A stretch of 64,000 nucleotides of DNA from Pseudomonas parafulva (GTDB lineage Bacteria > Pseudomonadota > Gammaproteobacteria > Pseudomonadales > Pseudomonadaceae), in contig NZ_CP019952.1 in NCBI RefSeq assembly GCF_002021815.1, positions 62,001 to 126,000 of the forward strand. The letters run 5' to 3'. Shown piece by piece: positions 62,057 to 64,000 of this stretch; positions within the stretch are counted from its first letter, which is position 1, and every line of letters starts with the position of its first letter. A program made the position numbers and the translations under genes. The notes under the pieces were generated by a model. The model saw only the letters and a list, made by a program, of their open reading frames with translations. It did no database searches and was not told where the DNA came from.

Positions 62057-63385
62057 ATGAAGAAGGCAAAACTGAGCCTCGCCTGGCAGATCGTCATAGG
62101 TCTGGTACTGGGCGTTGCAATCGGCGCGCTCCTGAACCACTTCAGTGCAGAAAAGTCCTGGTGGATCAGCAACGTCCTTCAGCCTGCTGGTGATATCTTC
62201 ATTCGCCTGATCAAGATGATCGTGGTCCCGATCGTGATCTCGTCGCTGATCGTGGGTATCGCTGGGGTTGGCGATGCCAAGAAGCTTGGCAGTATTGGCC
62301 TGAAGACCATTCTCTACTTCGAAGTCGTCACGACCATCGCTATTGTTGTGGGCCTGGTGCTTGCCAACCTGTTCCATCCGGGCGCGGGTATCGACATGAG
62401 CACCCTCGGTACTGTGGACATCTCCAAGTACCAGGCGACCGCCGCCGAGGTGCAGCATGAGCATGCCTTCATCGAGACCCTGCTCAATCTGATCCCGTCG
62501 AATATCTTCGCGGCGCTGATGCGCGGTGAAATGTTGCCGATCATCTTCTTCTCGGTCATGTTCGGCCTTGGCCTTTCGAGCCTGCAAGCCGAGCTGCGCG
62601 ATCCTCTGGTACGCACCTTCCAGGCCGTATCGGAGACCATGTTCAAAGTCACCCACATGATCATGAAGTACGCGCCGATCGGTGTGTTCGCGCTGATCGC
62701 GGTGACCGTTGCCAACTTTGGCTTCAGCTCGTTGCTGCCACTGGCCAAGCTGGTGCTGCTGGTGTATTTCGCCATCGCCTTCTTCGCCTTCATGGTGTTA
62801 GGGCTGGTAGCGCGCCTGTTCGGTTTCTCGGTGATCAAGATCATGCGCATCATGAAAGATGAGCTGATCCTGGCCTACTCCACCTCAAGCTCGGAAACCG
62901 TCCTGCCACGGGTTATCGAAAAGATGGAGAAGTACGGCGCGCCCAAATCGATCTGCTCGTTCGTGGTACCCACCGGCTACTCGTTCAACCTCGACGGCTC
63001 CACCCTGTACCAGAGCATCGCGGCCATCTTCATCGCCCAGCTCTACGGTATCGACCTGTCGTGGAGCCAGCAGTTGCTGCTGGTGCTGACCTTGATGGTG
63101 ACCTCCAAAGGCATCGCCGGGGTACCAGGCGTTTCGTTCGTGGTGCTGCTGGCCACCCTGGGTAGCGTGGGTATCCCACTGGAAGGCCTGGCGTTCATTG
63201 CCGGTGTCGACCGCATCATGGACATGGCGCGCACGGCGCTCAACGTGATCGGCAATGCCCTGGCGGCGCTGGTCATCTCCCGCTGGGAAGGCATGTACGA
63301 CGCGGCCAAGGGCGAGCTGTACTACGCTTCGCTGATCGCCGAGAAGCCTGAAACTGCCATGGTGGGTGAAGCAGCCAAACGCTGA
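62057..63385 (+). CDS. gltP: GltP, proton/glutamate-aspartate symporter (DAACS family)
   Basis: 442 residues from ATG 62057, which has AAAGGG before it; the frame is open to 61910 but the upstream part is not conserved. Eight helices plus two re-entrant loops: the first has the serine-rich YSTSSSETVLPRVIEKM, the substrate site lies in PTGYSFNLDGSTLYQS and in GVPGVSFVVLLATLG, and VDRIMDMARTALNVIGNALA is the conserved final helix with the Asp and Asn that bind substrate. Imports glutamate and aspartate with protons. A strong terminator follows. Confidence 0.93.
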   Translation: MKKAKLSLAWQIVIGLVLGVAIGALLNHFSAEKSWWISNVLQPAGDIFIRLIKMIVVPIVISSLIVGIAGVGDAKKLGSIGLKTILYFEVVTTIAIVVGLVLANLFHPGAGIDMSTLGTVDISKYQATAAEVQHEHAFIETLLNLIPSNIFAALMRGEMLPIIFFSVMFGLGLSSLQAELRDPLVRTFQAVSETMFKVTHMIMKYAPIGVFALIAVTVANFGFSSLLPLAKLVLLVYFAIAFFAFMVLGLVARLFGFSVIKIMRIMKDELILAYSTSSSETVLPRVIEKMEKYGAPKSICSFVVPTGYSFNLDGSTLYQSIAAIFIAQLYGIDLSWSQQLLLVLTLMVTSKGIAGVPGVSFVVLLATLGSVGIPLEGLAFIAGVDRIMDMARTALNVIGNALAALVISRWEGMYDAAKGELYYASLIAEKPETAMVGEAAKR

Positions 63386-63404
63386 GGCCAAACCTGTTGG
63401 ACCC

Positions 63405-63430
63405 AAAGCCCCGACCCGTCGGGGCTTTTT
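63405..63430 (+). terminator. intrinsic terminator of gltP
   Basis: AAAGCCCCGA / TCGGGGCTTT perfect 10-bp stem with a four-base loop and a T-run, 20 bases after the gltP stop. Confidence 0.9.
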
Positions 63431-63519
63431 GTCGTCTGTGGCATCCATACTCACGGCGAGCCGCAGCCAGGGCAGTGTTCGATACGTTATGATTCGGGCA
63501 TTTTCGGGGAGGTACGTGG

Positions 63520-64000
63520 ATGCTCAACGGCTTATGGCTCGGCTTTTTCCTGGTAGCGGCCATATCTGCCATGGCTCAATGGCTGGTGGGTGGCAACGCC
63601 GGCATCTTCGCGGCCATGGTCGAAAGCATCTTCGCCATGGCGAAGCTGTCGGTCGAGGTCATGGTATTGCTGTTCGGCACCCTGACCCTATGGCTGGGCT
63701 TTCTGAAGATCGCCGAGCAGGCGGGTATCGTCGAGTGGCTGGCCAAGGTACTGGGCCCCTTGTTCGCACGGCTGATGCCCGAAGTGCCGCCTGGGCACCC
63801 TGCGCTGGGGCTGATCACCATGAACTTTGCGGCCAATGGCCTGGGCCTGGACAATGCTGCTACCCCTATCGGCCTGAAGGCCATGCGTGCCCTGCAGACG
63901 CTCAACCCCAGCAGCACCACGGCCAGCAACGCGCAGATCCTGTTCCTGGTGCTCAACGCGTCTTCCTTGACCCTGCTCCCTGTAACCGTGTTCATGTACC
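63520..64000 (+). CDS. nucleoside recognition (SpmA-like) membrane protein, 5' part
   Basis: The first 160 residues are in the window; the gene runs off the right edge. ATG 63520 has GGGGAGG before it. Membrane protein with helices such as WLGFFLVAAISAMAQWL and SVEVMVLLFGTLTLWLGFLK, and the gate/nucleoside-recognition motif TMNFAANGLGLDNAATPIGLKA, typical of SpmA and of SpmA-SpmB fusions found in non-sporulating bacteria. The substrate is not known. Whether SpmB is fused cannot be seen here. Confidence 0.85.
   Translation, partial: MLNGLWLGFFLVAAISAMAQWLVGGNAGIFAAMVESIFAMAKLSVEVMVLLFGTLTLWLGFLKIAEQAGIVEWLAKVLGPLFARLMPEVPPGHPALGLITMNFAANGLGLDNAATPIGLKAMRALQTLNPSSTTASNAQILFLVLNASSLTLLPVTVFMY

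Overview
The window looks like the chromosome of a Pseudomonas of the P. putida group. Gene content and order (prlC-yheV, PA0069-type radical SAM gene, carbonic anhydrase-SulP, metQIN, katE, znuBC-zur-znuA, thrB, polA-ersA-engB, cytochrome c4, dsbA, algB-kinB, gltP) match the region I know from P. putida and P. aeruginosa, and coding GC is high. Species and strain cannot be fixed from sequence alone. No tRNA, rRNA, CRISPR array, insertion sequence or integrase was seen.

Layout. 1-9.6 kb: core genes (OsmC end, DUF1161 protein, two paralogous lipoproteins, PF10023 peptidase, HAD phosphatase, gamma-carbonic anhydrase, PrlC, YheV, a diverged second M3 peptidase, and an SOS-box-preceded radical SAM gene). 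9.6-30.3 kb: an accessory island carrying an almost complete RP4/IncP-type type IV secretion system in the RP4 Tra2 order trbB-C-D-E-F-G-H-I-J-K-L-M-N, then two immunity-like/lipase gene pairs, a TraX/TrbP-like gene, a coiled-coil gene, the coupling protein gene traG and the pilin-cyclase gene traF. 30.5-64 kb: core genes again.

The island is the main find. It has pilus, channel, ATPase, coupling-protein and pilin-maturation genes but no relaxase, oriT accessory genes, replication, partition or integrase. What it carries instead is two DUF2235 (Tle1-like) lipases with intact Ser-Asp-His candidates, each preceded by a small signal-peptide protein of one paralogous family. The two lipases share a C-terminal module of about 50 residues that resembles the KfrB domain of IncP-type conjugation proteins. 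I read it as a contact-dependent antibacterial protein-delivery machine derived from a conjugation system: TraG would recruit the tagged lipases, the Trb channel would export them, and the periplasmic partners would protect the producer. A T4SS that kills bacteria has been reported in P. putida IsoF (kib locus, from memory); I cannot tell whether this is the same locus. In P. aeruginosa the same chromosomal interval holds the H1 type VI secretion cluster, so this may be a hotspot for weapon systems.

Other points: the aa3 cytochrome oxidase (cox) cluster expected between the 33.0-kb gene and sco1 is missing; a cytochrome c5-like gene near 49 kb has lost its heme motif; two sigma-54 promoters lie beside algB; a GacA-like box lies upstream of the T4SS; and a strongly structured, possibly transcribed segment precedes gltP.
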